A DNA stretch of 41,811 nucleotides from a candidate division KSB1 bacterium (GTDB taxonomy: Bacteria > Electryoneota > RPQS01): contig JACRMR010000020.1 in assembly GCA_016214895.1 (NCBI GenBank), positions 1 to 41,811 on the forward strand, written 5' to 3'. Positions 1 through 7,065 of this stretch are shown here, one piece after another. The translations under genes and the position numbers were made by a program. Within the stretch, counting starts at the first letter, position 1; each line of letters opens with the position of its first letter. The notes under the pieces are model-generated. The model searched no databases and had not been told where the DNA came from. It worked only from the letters and a program-made list of their open reading frames with translations.

Positions 1-103
1 TATATTAAACAAACCAAAACATGAGCGCGTGCCTACTATCTGTCCCATCTGCCATCATCCGGAAGCCGTCCACCCCGACGAACGGATGCGCCCCAAATCG
101 GCC

Positions 104-219
104 TTCAAGTTTCAAGTTTCAAGTTTTAAGTTTTAAGTTTTCAATGAGTAAAGCAATTTGTTCGGTCAAATAATTATTGCGAGACCCATCGTTTTTCATC
201 CTTGTTCCTTGTTCCTTCC
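104..219. repeat. Short tandem repeats (7-bp units)
   Basis: Five consecutive 7-bp units of the form TTYAAGT lie at 104-138 (three TTCAAGT, then two TTTAAGT). A second 7-bp motif, CCTTGTT, occurs twice at 200-213 and is followed by CCTTCC. The rest of 1-219 shows no gene that I can support. Such tracts are prone to slipped-strand length change, but nothing here indicates a function. Confidence 0.8.
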
Positions 220-252
220 AAAAAAAGCGGGCCGGAACTCTCGTCCCGACCC
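220..252 (-). terminator. Rho-independent terminator of ferritin
   Basis: Read on the minus strand, a 10-bp stem (GGGTCGGGAC with GTTCCGGCCC, two G-U pairs) closes a GAGA loop. It is followed by GC and a run of seven T. It lies about 25 bp past the ferritin stop codon and fits a strong intrinsic terminator. Confidence 0.85.
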
Positions 253-277
253 ACTGCAACCACACGCACGATAGCGT

Positions 278-772
278 TTAGCCGCCGGCGCGCTTCTTGA
301 GTTCCTTGTCGATCCACAAGAGGGACGACATGCGATTCTCGACGGCGGCGATGCGCGCGAGGATCTCCGCGGCGACTTCTTCCTCTTCCTGCTGCTCCGT
401 GATGAACCAGTGCAGGAAGACTTGCGTGCGGTAGTCGTTCTCTTTCAGCGCCAACGCGTAGAGTTCATGGATGTTCCTGGTGATGTGCTGCTCGTGGGCC
501 AGCACTTTCTTGAACAGCTCCTCGGGAGAGCCGAACTCGGCGGGCGGCTGCTGAATCGCTTCGAGCGTGACCTTGGCGCCATTTGAAATGAGGTGCTCGT
601 AGAACTTCATCGCATGACCGCGCTCTTCGTCTGACTGCACTCGCATCCAGTGCGCGAAGCCCTTCAGATTCAGGTTTTCGACGTGAGCAGCCATCGAGAG
701 ATAGAGATAGGAAGAGTAGTACTCCTCCTGGAGCTGGTGATTCAGCTTGCCGGCCATCGCGGGTGTGAGCAT
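278..772 (-). CDS. ftnA: Ferritin (non-haem, FtnA type)
   Basis: A 164-residue iron-storage ferritin that should oxidise Fe(II) at a di-iron centre and store it as a mineral core in a 24-subunit shell. The ferroxidase ligands fall at the positions known for E. coli FtnA: Glu17, Glu50, His53 (in DEERGHA), Glu94, and Gln127/Glu130 in ITEQQEEEE. Length matches the family. The ATG at 772 is chosen because an AGGAG Shine-Dalgarno lies about 8 bases upstream and the protein then begins MLTPAMAGKL, as in other FtnA proteins. An in-frame extension to 850 has no family similarity and is probably leader. The gene is monocistronic, with a promoter at 860-888 and a terminator at 220-252. I see no convincing Fur box. 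It lacks the haem-binding Met and size typical of bacterioferritin. Confidence 0.95.
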   Translation of the reverse strand: MLTPAMAGKLNHQLQEEYYSSYLYLSMAAHVENLNLKGFAHWMRVQSDEERGHAMKFYEHLISNGAKVTLEAIQQPPAEFGSPEELFKKVLAHEQHITRNIHELYALALKENDYRTQVFLHWFITEQQEEEEVAAEILARIAAVENRMSSLLWIDKELKKRAGG

Positions 773-859
773 GACGGAGTCTCCTATTGTATTAGTACAC
801 CGATGAATCCTGAACGAATCGAGTTCGCAAGTGGTCCCACCGTTCGGCAACCAAACTGG

Positions 860-888
860 AATATAAGACCAAATCGTGAATTATTCAA
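860..888 (-). promoter_or_regulatory. Sigma-70-type promoter for ferritin
   Basis: On the minus strand, TTGAAT (883-888) and TATATT (860-865) are separated by exactly 17 bp, in an AT-rich patch upstream of ferritin. The implied 5' leader is about 80 nt. Confidence 0.6.
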
Positions 889-1084
889 GCTTTATGTTAG
901 AGACTGTGGCGAACCATATATGGAGCAAATAAGACTGACCCGGGGATAAGGAGTGTGCAATCGGGCAAGGCTTGCACGGGTGAAACGGCCTCTGCCTCTC
1001 CGAGCGGGGGTCAGGGAAATCGTTCGTGAAGGGAAATCAGGTATATACCGAATCAGGCACGCCGTGAAGTCGGGCGATTATCGC

Positions 1085-1113
1085 TTGACAATGTACGGAG
1101 GCGGGCCTAAATT
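1085..1113 (+). promoter_or_regulatory. Strong sigma-70-like promoter
   Basis: A consensus TTGACA (1085-1090) is followed after 17 bp by TAAATT (1108-1113). A second TTGACA overlaps at 1112-1117 but has no -10 at the right distance. Transcription would start near 1120 and meet the terminator ending at 1263. Confidence 0.55.
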
Positions 1114-1119
1114 GACAAT

Positions 1120-1263
1120 GTCCTTCTCACCTTGGCGGCACATGGCCTTAGCGGAATCCGACCGTTCTGCGACAGGTCCGCACAAATATGAATAGAGGTA
1201 GGCGAGACGATTGAGACCTCAGGGTGGATGGCGCAAGGCGGAACCGCGAGGTTCCGCTTTTTT
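1120..1263 (+). ncRNA. Candidate small RNA or terminated leader (~145 nt)
   Basis: A consensus-like promoter at 1085-1113 and a classic intrinsic terminator at 1238-1263 bracket about 145 nt with no convincing reading frame. I could not match it to SRP RNA, tmRNA, 6S RNA, RNase P RNA or a riboswitch class that I know. It could be a free-standing small RNA or an attenuating leader for the gene at 1404. The call rests only on the flanking signals. Confidence 0.35.
1238..1263 (+). terminator. Rho-independent terminator
   Basis: A perfect 8-bp stem (GCGGAACC / GGTTCCGC) with a GCGA loop is followed directly by six T. The T-run is only on the plus-strand side, so it ends a rightward transcript although no protein gene precedes it. 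Confidence 0.85.
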
Positions 1264-1403
1264 ATGGAGTCAAATGTCGGCCGGCAGCAGCGCGATCGTC
1301 CTTGTGCAACAATCCGATGGCAGCGGAGGCGTTACGGATGCGCAACGTCACAGGTCGGGCGCGCGGAGTTGGAGGATTAGTCGGGAATTCGTATCTTGTG
1401 GTC

Positions 1404-2450
1404 ATGTCCACACCGAAAGTAGTTACGCAGAAGTTAGCGCACGGGTTCCCGGCGAAGTTGGCGGAGTATCACGCGTTGGCGCAGCCGTTGGAGGCGGATC
1501 TTACTCCGGCGCTGTTCACGTTTTTGCGCGCGCGCGAGCTTGTCATCAGCTACAGCGAAGTCGATGTACTCTCGGGACTGGCATCGCAATTTTTGTATTC
1601 GCGGGAGGAGCCGGAGTGTGTGAATTTGAGCTTTGTGCCGCCGGTGGAAACGTTGTTCAAGTCGCTGGGGATCTCGTGGAAGGAATTGACTCCGTCGGGA
1701 TCCGACGCGGCGTACGCGGTGTTTCGCGATCGGGTCGATGCGGGATCGCCGATTCTCGCTCGCTTGCGCGAGCCGTTGATTGTCTATGGCTACGGCCAGA
1801 GTATCATTGAGCAGTTTGTGTACGCGGCGCGAGCCGCGGAGCGGATGCAGGAAGTTGCGATCTCGCGCTCGGCCTGCGATCGGGACTATTGGCGATATCC
1901 GTTGGACGAGGGCAACACTCTGATCGTGATCGACGAGGCGCCGCGGGGGATTCCGCGCGCGATCGAACTCTGTCATGTGGCGGCGTTGCGCACGGTACGG
2001 GCGTGGAAGACGCCCGTGCTGGCGGGCTGTTCAAGCGGGGCCCACGCTTACCAGGCGCTGGCGGAAGATCTTCGCGGTTCGATGGTGGATTTTGCGCGAG
2101 CATGCAGCCGGCCGTGGATGGGTCGCGCGTTGTGGCGGCAATGGACATCCCGCGACAGCAGTCGCGTCTATTTTGATTGCATGGCGCCGCGGTTCGGCGG
2201 GGCGGAACGCGCGGCCTTCAATAAGGCGGCGTTCTGTTATCAACAATGTGTGGTTTCGTGGCGGAAGTTCGCGGCGATTTTGGGGCCGACCTGGAACCAC
2301 GCGGCGGTCGGTTTTAACGGCAATTATCCCGCGGAGTTTGTTTCGCGGTGGCGCAACCGGACGTTGCGCGAGCGCGCGGCGAGCTGCGTGGATGAGGCGG
2401 CGGACTGGGAGCATCGCGCCGTGAATGAGTTGTTGCGCGTGATTGCGTAA
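1404..2450 (+). CDS. Unrecognised cytosolic protein, possibly BtrH/C39-like
   Basis: A 348-residue soluble protein with no signal peptide or membrane segment. I do not recognise it with confidence. The N-terminal third (a 'SEVDVLSGLASQFLY' stretch, then a DAGSPILARL ... YGYG segment near residues 105-130) and a later 'TLIVIDEAP' strand followed by helices with a 'CSSGAHAYQAL' stretch recall BtrH-N/C39-peptidase-like proteins, but the catalytic pattern is not clear. The ATG at 1404 is preferred because translation upstream crosses the terminator at 1238-1263 and looks non-coding; its own ribosome-binding site is weak. The stop is 10 bp before the next start, so it is probably co-transcribed with the DinB-like gene. 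Confidence 0.6.
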   Translation: MSTPKVVTQKLAHGFPAKLAEYHALAQPLEADLTPALFTFLRARELVISYSEVDVLSGLASQFLYSREEPECVNLSFVPPVETLFKSLGISWKELTPSGSDAAYAVFRDRVDAGSPILARLREPLIVYGYGQSIIEQFVYAARAAERMQEVAISRSACDRDYWRYPLDEGNTLIVIDEAPRGIPRAIELCHVAALRTVRAWKTPVLAGCSSGAHAYQALAEDLRGSMVDFARACSRPWMGRALWRQWTSRDSSRVYFDCMAPRFGGAERAAFNKAAFCYQQCVVSWRKFAAILGPTWNHAAVGFNGNYPAEFVSRWRNRTLRERAASCVDEAADWEHRAVNELLRVIA

Positions 2451-2460
2451 GGAATCGAAG

Positions 2461-2988
2461 ATGGTTCCGGAATTGAAGCCTTGGGTAGAGCGGACGTTCG
2501 TGCTGGAGCTGCCGGACTGGCGATTTCCGCTGGAATTGGAGCGGCTGCGGAGCGGACCGGTGAGCGCGGAGCAATTAGTCAGCGGGTTAGAGCTTGACGT
2601 CTTGACAACACGAATTGACGGTGCGTGGTCGATCCAGGAGCAGCTCGGGCATCTGATTGATTTGGAGACGCTGGGCATGAGCAGGCTTGACGATTTCGCG
2701 GCGGGTAAGTCCGTGCTGAGTGCGGCGGACATGACCAATGCGCGGACGAACGAGCGTGAGTACAATCGGGCTTCGATTCGAGAGCTGCTAAGGGAATTTC
2801 GCGAGGCGCGGCAGCGCTTCACGACCCGGTTGGAGGAGCTATCCCCCGGGGATCAACAGCGGCGGGCGCTGCATCCACGGGTTCGGCAGGACATGCGTCC
2901 GGTCGATCTGATGTATTTCGTTGCGGAGCACGATAATCATCATTTGGCCCGGATATCCTCGATCATCCGCGAGGCGACAGGGCATTAG
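2461..2988 (+). CDS. DinB/YfiT-like four-helix metalloprotein
   Basis: A 175-residue protein of the DinB-like superfamily (four-helix bundle, usually with a bound metal; members include thiol transferases and many damage-inducible proteins of unknown role). The expected three-His site is visible: one His in 'QLGHLIDLE' and the HxxxH pair in 'AEHDNHHLARI' near the C-terminus. Length is normal for the family. The ATG at 2461 has an AAGGAA element about 7 bases upstream; a TTG start 18 bp earlier would overlap the previous gene. It follows the unrecognised gene by 10 bp and is closed by the terminator at 3066-3091. Substrate cannot be inferred. Confidence 0.8.
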   Translation: MVPELKPWVERTFVLELPDWRFPLELERLRSGPVSAEQLVSGLELDVLTTRIDGAWSIQEQLGHLIDLETLGMSRLDDFAAGKSVLSAADMTNARTNEREYNRASIRELLREFREARQRFTTRLEELSPGDQQRRALHPRVRQDMRPVDLMYFVAEHDNHHLARISSIIREATGH

Positions 2989-3065
2989 AGAGGGAGCCTC
3001 CTAAGAGAAAAGTCGCAGACGCGGCGCTGGCGAGTTATCGACAACTTATTGATTGTAAATATGTT

Positions 3066-3091
3066 AAGCGGCACGATGCCGCTTTTCTTTT
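3066..3091 (+). terminator. Rho-independent terminator
   Basis: An 8-bp stem AAGCGGCA / TGCCGCTT with a CGA loop runs into a T-rich tail (TTCTTTT). It lies about 80 bp after the DinB-like gene and just before the aconitase promoter. Confidence 0.75.
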
Positions 3092-3093
3092 GC

Positions 3094-3122
3094 TTGAATA
3101 TCTGACGGAGGATTGCGATATT
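3094..3122 (+). promoter_or_regulatory. Putative promoter of aconitase
   Basis: TTGAAT (3094-3099) and GATATT (3117-3122) are spaced by 17 bp directly after the upstream terminator. The leader to the ATG at 3220 would be about 90 nt. Confidence 0.45.
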
Positions 3123-3219
3123 GTAAGATTCACCAAGATCGCGGCCGGGACGCCGTGAATGTCAGCCGTAACGAGCGTGCAGCACGGAGCTATTCTCGGA
3201 CACGCAGGAGCAAGTTAAG

Positions 3220-5499
3220 ATGGTACAAGTGGAATCCACGCGCGAATTCGTCGCGTCGGCATACAAGCAAATTGAAGCGCGGCTGGCGCTGGTTCGGCAG
3301 CGCGTAGGCCGGCCGTTATCATTGGCGGAGAAGGTTATTTTCGGGCATCTCGATGATCCGCTCGGCGCGGAACTGAACGCGGGGAAAAGCTATTTGCAGT
3401 TGCGTCCGGACCGGGTAGCGATGCAGGATGCGACGGCGCAAATGGCGTTGCTGCAATTCATGAGCGCGGGGTTGAAATCGGCTGCTGTACCGTCGACGGT
3501 GCACTGCGATCACCTGATTCTGGCGCGCGTGGGCGCCGGAGCAGATTTGCAGAGTGCGCAGGTGACCAATGAAGAGGTCTATAACTTCCTGCGGACGGTC
3601 TCGCAAAAGTACGGGATCGGATTCTGGAAGCCGGGCGCGGGGATCATTCATCAGGTGGTATTGGAGAATTACGCATTTCCGGGCGGTCTGATGATCGGGA
3701 CCGACTCGCACACGCCGAATGCGGGCGGCCTGGGGATGTTTGCCTCGGGCGTGGGGGGCGCCGACGCGGTGGACGTGATGGCGGGGCTGCCGTGGGAAGT
3801 GCTGTATCCGAAGCGGATCGGCGTGCACTTGACGGGGCAGTTGACAGGCTGGTGCGCCCCGAAAGACGTGATTCTGGTGTTGCTGGGAATTCTGACGGTG
3901 AAAGGCGGCACGAACGCGGTGATCGAGTATTTTGGTCCGGGCGCGGAGACGATATCGGCCACGGGCAAGGCGACGATTTGCAATATGGGCGCGGAATTGG
4001 GCGCGACGACCTCGCTGTTTCCGTTTGACGCGCGGATGGACGCGTACTTGCGCGCGACGGAACGGGCGGGACTGGCGGAGCTGGCGGATGCTCACAGGCA
4101 CTTGCTGGCGGCGGATGCGGAAGTGATGTCGGACCCGGCCAAGTATTTTGATCGCGTGATTGAGATTGATTTGGACAAGTTGGAGCCCTTCGTCGTCGGT
4201 CCGCACAGCCCGGACGCGGCGCGGCCCGTTTCGCAGTTGGCCCAGGCTGCCCGTGAAAACGGTTGGCCGCTGCAGCTCAGCAGTGCGTTGATCGGGTCGT
4301 GCACGAATTCATCCTATGAGGATATCTGTCGATCGGCTGACGTTGCGGATCAGGCGGCGGCGGCGGGCGTGAGGGCCACGATTCCGTTTTACGTGACACC
4401 GGGGAGCGAGCAGGTCTTCCGCACGATTCAGCGCGACGGACAGATGGCGCGACTGGAGCGCGTCGGCGCGACCGTATTGGCGAATGCCTGCGGTCCGTGC
4501 ATCGGTCAATGGAAGCGCGAAGACGTGCGGGAAGGAGAGCCGAATTCGATCATTTCGTCTTACAATCGAAATTTTCCGGGCCGCAACGACGGCAGCGCGA
4601 GTACGCTGTCGTTTATCACGAGTCCGGAGATTACGGTGGCCTACGGCTTGGCGGGCACGTTGGATTTCAATCCGTTGACCGACGAGATTAACCTCGACGG
4701 CAAGTCGCTTCGCCTGCGGCCTCCGGCTCCGGCGCCCGATTTGCCGGCGAACGGATTTGTCCGCGACGTTGAAGGTTACCTTGCTCCGGCGGCCGATCGT
4801 GGCCGGATTGACGTGCAGGTGAAGCCGGACTCGGATCGGTTACAGGTGCTGGCGGCCTTCGCGAAGTGGGACGGCCAGGATTTCATCGAACTGCCGCTCT
4901 TGATCAAGGCGGTGGGCAAGTGCACGACGGATCATATTTCGCCGGCCGGGAAGTGGCTGCGGTATCGCGGCCATCTTGACAACATCTCCGACAACATGTT
5001 CAGCGGGGCGATCAACGCGTTCACGAAGGCGGCGGGCAAGATCGCGCATCCGCTCACCAGCGTGGCGAATCTCGAGGTCTCGAAGGTGGCGCGCGATCTG
5101 AAGGGTCGGGGGTTGCGGTGGGTCGTCGTGGGCGACGAGAACTACGGCGAGGGGTCCTCGCGCGAACATGCCGCGATGTCGCCGCGGTTTCTCGGCGGCG
5201 CGGCGGTGATTACGCGCAGCTTTGCGCGAATCCACGAATCGAATCTGAAGAAGCAGGGCATCCTGCCGTTGACGTTTGCGAATTCGTCCGATTACGACAA
5301 GGTTCGCGACGGGGACCGGATCTCGCTGCTCGATCTTGCACAGCTCGCGCCCGGCCGCGGTGTGACGATGATTCTCAAACATCGCGACGGCGCCTGGGAA
5401 GAAGTACCGCTGAATCACTCGCTGAATGCGGAGCAGATTCAGTGGTTCAAGGCGGGCAGCGCGCTCAACATGCTGCGGGACAAGCAGGCGCAGGCATAG
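3220..5499 (+). CDS. Aconitate hydratase, mitochondrial type
   Basis: A 759-residue aconitase interconverting citrate and isocitrate in the TCA cycle. The [4Fe-4S] ligands are Cys361 (in IGSCTNSS), Cys424 and Cys427 (in ANACGPCIGQ), close to positions 358/421/424 of mature mammalian mitochondrial aconitase. Other conserved stretches are 'GTDSHTPNAGGLGM', 'TTDHISPAG' and the C-terminal swivel-domain signature 'GDENYGEGSSREHAA'. Length and motifs fit the mitochondrial-type branch found in several FCB bacteria, not AcnA (about 890 aa) or AcnB (about 860 aa). ATG 3220 is preceded by AGGAGCAAGTTAAG. It appears monocistronic. No terminator is obvious in the repeat-rich DNA that follows. Confidence 0.96.
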   Translation: MVQVESTREFVASAYKQIEARLALVRQRVGRPLSLAEKVIFGHLDDPLGAELNAGKSYLQLRPDRVAMQDATAQMALLQFMSAGLKSAAVPSTVHCDHLILARVGAGADLQSAQVTNEEVYNFLRTVSQKYGIGFWKPGAGIIHQVVLENYAFPGGLMIGTDSHTPNAGGLGMFASGVGGADAVDVMAGLPWEVLYPKRIGVHLTGQLTGWCAPKDVILVLLGILTVKGGTNAVIEYFGPGAETISATGKATICNMGAELGATTSLFPFDARMDAYLRATERAGLAELADAHRHLLAADAEVMSDPAKYFDRVIEIDLDKLEPFVVGPHSPDAARPVSQLAQAARENGWPLQLSSALIGSCTNSSYEDICRSADVADQAAAAGVRATIPFYVTPGSEQVFRTIQRDGQMARLERVGATVLANACGPCIGQWKREDVREGEPNSIISSYNRNFPGRNDGSASTLSFITSPEITVAYGLAGTLDFNPLTDEINLDGKSLRLRPPAPAPDLPANGFVRDVEGYLAPAADRGRIDVQVKPDSDRLQVLAAFAKWDGQDFIELPLLIKAVGKCTTDHISPAGKWLRYRGHLDNISDNMFSGAINAFTKAAGKIAHPLTSVANLEVSKVARDLKGRGLRWVVVGDENYGEGSSREHAAMSPRFLGGAAVITRSFARIHESNLKKQGILPLTFANSSDYDKVRDGDRISLLDLAQLAPGRGVTMILKHRDGAWEEVPLNHSLNAEQIQWFKAGSALNMLRDKQAQA

Positions 5500-5539
5500 G
5501 GACGTCGGCGCGGCTCGTAGTTCGTAAGTTGGGGCAGGG

Positions 5540-5615
5540 GAAGACACCTGCCGCGGCGGGGAAGGTGAAGACACCTGCCGCGGCGGGAAAGGTGAAGACA
5601 CCTGCCGCGACGGAG
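5540..5615. repeat. 27-bp direct repeat, about 2.8 copies
   Basis: The unit begins GAAGACACCTGCCGCGGCGG and occurs at 5540-5566, 5567-5593 and, partially, 5594-5615, with few mismatches. The 27-bp period equals nine codons and both strands stay open through it, but there is no start or flanking coding signal, so I regard it as non-coding. Confidence 0.85.
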
Positions 5616-5654
5616 AGGATTAGGACCGTAACGCTGGAACGCTGAGAACCGTAT

Positions 5655-5828
5655 CCCCCCCCGCTGAAGCGGAGGGGGGACGAATCCGATTCCGGCCGGG
5701 TTGCGAAGACTTAACCCGGCTCGGCGACCATGTGCTGCCAAGGCTATAGGCGATAGATTCCGGCGGGGACACAGTCCCCGCTCGGCGAAGATGCAGAACC
5801 CCCCTATGTCCCCCCGTGAACGGGGGGG
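5655..5828. repeat. Cluster of four palindromic (REP-like) elements
   Basis: Four inverted repeats occur in 175 bp. They are 5655-5679 (C-run plus CCGCT / AGCGG plus G-run), 5695-5720 (GCCGGGTT / AACCCGGC), 5763-5781 (GCGGGGAC / GTCCCCGC) and 5810-5827 (CCCCCCG / CGGGGGG). The second and third share flanks: GATTCCGGC before and CTCGGCGA after. This looks like a dispersed palindromic repeat family. With the direct repeats it fills the 340-bp gap 5500-5839, which otherwise holds no gene. Confidence 0.75.
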
Positions 5829-5839
5829 AGATCCGACTA

Positions 5840-6361
5840 ATGGAAGTATATCTGCTCAGACATGCCATCGCGGCGGACCGGGGAACGCCGGGGTTGGTCG
5901 ATGACGACCGTCCTCTGACAGCCGACGGGATCGACAAGATGAAGAAGGCCGCGCGCGGGATTGCGGAACTCGCGAAGGGCTTCGATCTTGTGCTGACGAG
6001 TCCACTGATCCGCGCGCAGGAGACGGCGCGGATCGCCGCCGAGGCCACTTCGAGCAGCGAACGGATCGGGGTTGCGAAGGAGTTGTTGCCGACGGCAACG
6101 ACGCGGGAGATGTATTCGCTCTTGATGACACACCGTGCTCTCGAGCGAATCCTGCTCGTAGGGCATGAGCCGAATCTGAGTAGGTTTGCGACGCATCTGT
6201 TGGGCGGTACGAGCAGCGTGATTGAGTTCAGGAAAGGTTCGCTCTGCCGCATCGACCTCACGCCCTCCACCCCGCGCGAGTCGGGGGTATTGATTTATCT
6301 GCTGCCGCCCAGGGCCCTGCGGGCTTTGGGTTCCAAGGGTCGTCAACCCCACCATTCATGA
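5840..6361 (+). CDS. sixA: SixA-type histidine phosphatase
   Basis: A 173-residue histidine-phosphatase-superfamily protein of the small SixA branch, which removes phosphate from phospho-His in proteins. The N-terminal catalytic RHA motif (MEVYLLRHAIA, Arg7-His8), 'TSPLIRAQETA' and the second catalytic His in 'LVGHEPNL' are all present. The ATG at 5840 places RHA where the family has it. Its Shine-Dalgarno (GGGGGAG, ending at 5830) forms part of the 3' arm of the hairpin at 5810-5827, so folding could limit initiation. The stop overlaps the next start as ATGA, so it is translationally coupled to the kinase-like gene. Context with Ppx/GppA suggests phosphate or polyphosphate control, which is inference. 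Confidence 0.88.
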   Translation: MEVYLLRHAIAADRGTPGLVDDDRPLTADGIDKMKKAARGIAELAKGFDLVLTSPLIRAQETARIAAEATSSSERIGVAKELLPTATTREMYSLLMTHRALERILLVGHEPNLSRFATHLLGGTSSVIEFRKGSLCRIDLTPSTPRESGVLIYLLPPRALRALGSKGRQPHHS

Positions 6362-7065
6362 TTCGACAATTCGACAAGGCACATCACTATCCGGGCCGTT
6401 TGATCATCGTGGAAGGTATCGACGGGTCGGGCAAGTCCACGCAGTTGCAATTGCTTCAGAAATGGCTCTTGAACGAGGGCTACGAGGTCTTTTTCACGGA
6501 GTGGAATTCGTCGGCGTTGGTCAACGAGACGATTCGCCGCGGCAAGAAGAAGAATCTGCTGACGCCGACGACGTTCAGCGTGCTGCACGCGACGGATTTT
6601 GCGGACCGGCTGGCGCACTTGATCATTCCGCCGCTGAAGGCGGGGATGATCGTGCTCGCCGACCGCTATGTGTACACGGCGTTCAGCCGCGACGTGGTGC
6701 GGGGTGTGCATCGCGACTGGGTTCGCGATATGTACGGCTTCGCCCCGCGTCCCGATCTGGCCTTTTACTTCCGGGTCCCGATCGACATTTCGTTGAAGCG
6801 GATTCTGACGGGCCGGCCGCAACTGAAATTTCACGAGGCGGGCATGGATTTGAATCTCGCGGATGACTATCAGGAGAGTTTCAAAATATTTCAGAGCATG
6901 GTGCTGGACGAATACGACCGGCTGTCGGTTGAGTTTGGATTGACGGTGATGGACGCGACGCAGCCGATTTCGGCGCAGCAGTCCTTGATCCGGCGGATCG
7001 CGAAGGAGATGTTGAAGGGCTACAAGCAGGCGCCGTTCATGCCGGAGCGGAGGCAGCATGTCTGA
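6358..7065 (+). CDS. Thymidylate-kinase-like P-loop kinase, copy 1
   Basis: A 235-residue member of the thymidylate kinase fold. Walker A is intact (EGIDGSGKST, residues 19-28) and the TMK-type 'ADRY' motif lies at 101-104. The C-terminal half holds a long insert around 'RPQLKFHEAGMDLNL' that resembles the LID region but is not a textbook TMK lid. It starts inside the sixA stop codon and its end overlaps the next gene by 8 bp. The pairing with a second copy, SixA and Ppx/GppA argues against it being the housekeeping dTMP kinase. A nucleotide or polyphosphate-linked phosphotransfer is possible, but the substrate is not visible in the sequence. Confidence 0.8.
   Translation: MIRQFDKAHHYPGRLIIVEGIDGSGKSTQLQLLQKWLLNEGYEVFFTEWNSSALVNETIRRGKKKNLLTPTTFSVLHATDFADRLAHLIIPPLKAGMIVLADRYVYTAFSRDVVRGVHRDWVRDMYGFAPRPDLAFYFRVPIDISLKRILTGRPQLKFHEAGMDLNLADDYQESFKIFQSMVLDEYDRLSVEFGLTVMDATQPISAQQSLIRRIAKEMLKGYKQAPFMPERRQHV

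Larger units (their letters stand above)
890..1403. other. Long intergenic region without a convincing protein gene
   Basis: Between the ferritin promoter and the ATG at 1404 no reading frame looks like protein; the possible products are Arg-rich and low in quality. A small inverted repeat, GTGCAA ... TTGCAC, sits at 955-960/972-977. A promoter-like element (1085-1113) and a strong intrinsic terminator (1238-1263), both plus strand, delimit a possible short transcript listed separately. From 1264 to 1403 I see nothing definite. Confidence 0.6.

Noticed and set aside
650-1195. Possible plus-strand proteins of about 80-100 residues opposite and after ferritin
   Set aside because: They run antisense to ferritin or through its promoter region, have unlikely composition and no ribosome-binding site.
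1120-1263. SRP RNA, tmRNA, 6S RNA, RNase P RNA or lysine riboswitch
   Set aside because: None of the conserved core words of these RNAs is present; a short AGAGGTAGGCGAGAC resemblance to lysine leaders is too brief and the rest does not fit.
1224-1403. Longer N-terminus for the gene at 1404
   Set aside because: It would be translated across a perfect intrinsic terminator (1238-1263), and its residues look non-coding.
5655-5828. CRISPR-like array
   Set aside because: The elements differ in sequence, are palindromic, lack regular spacers and have no cas genes nearby.
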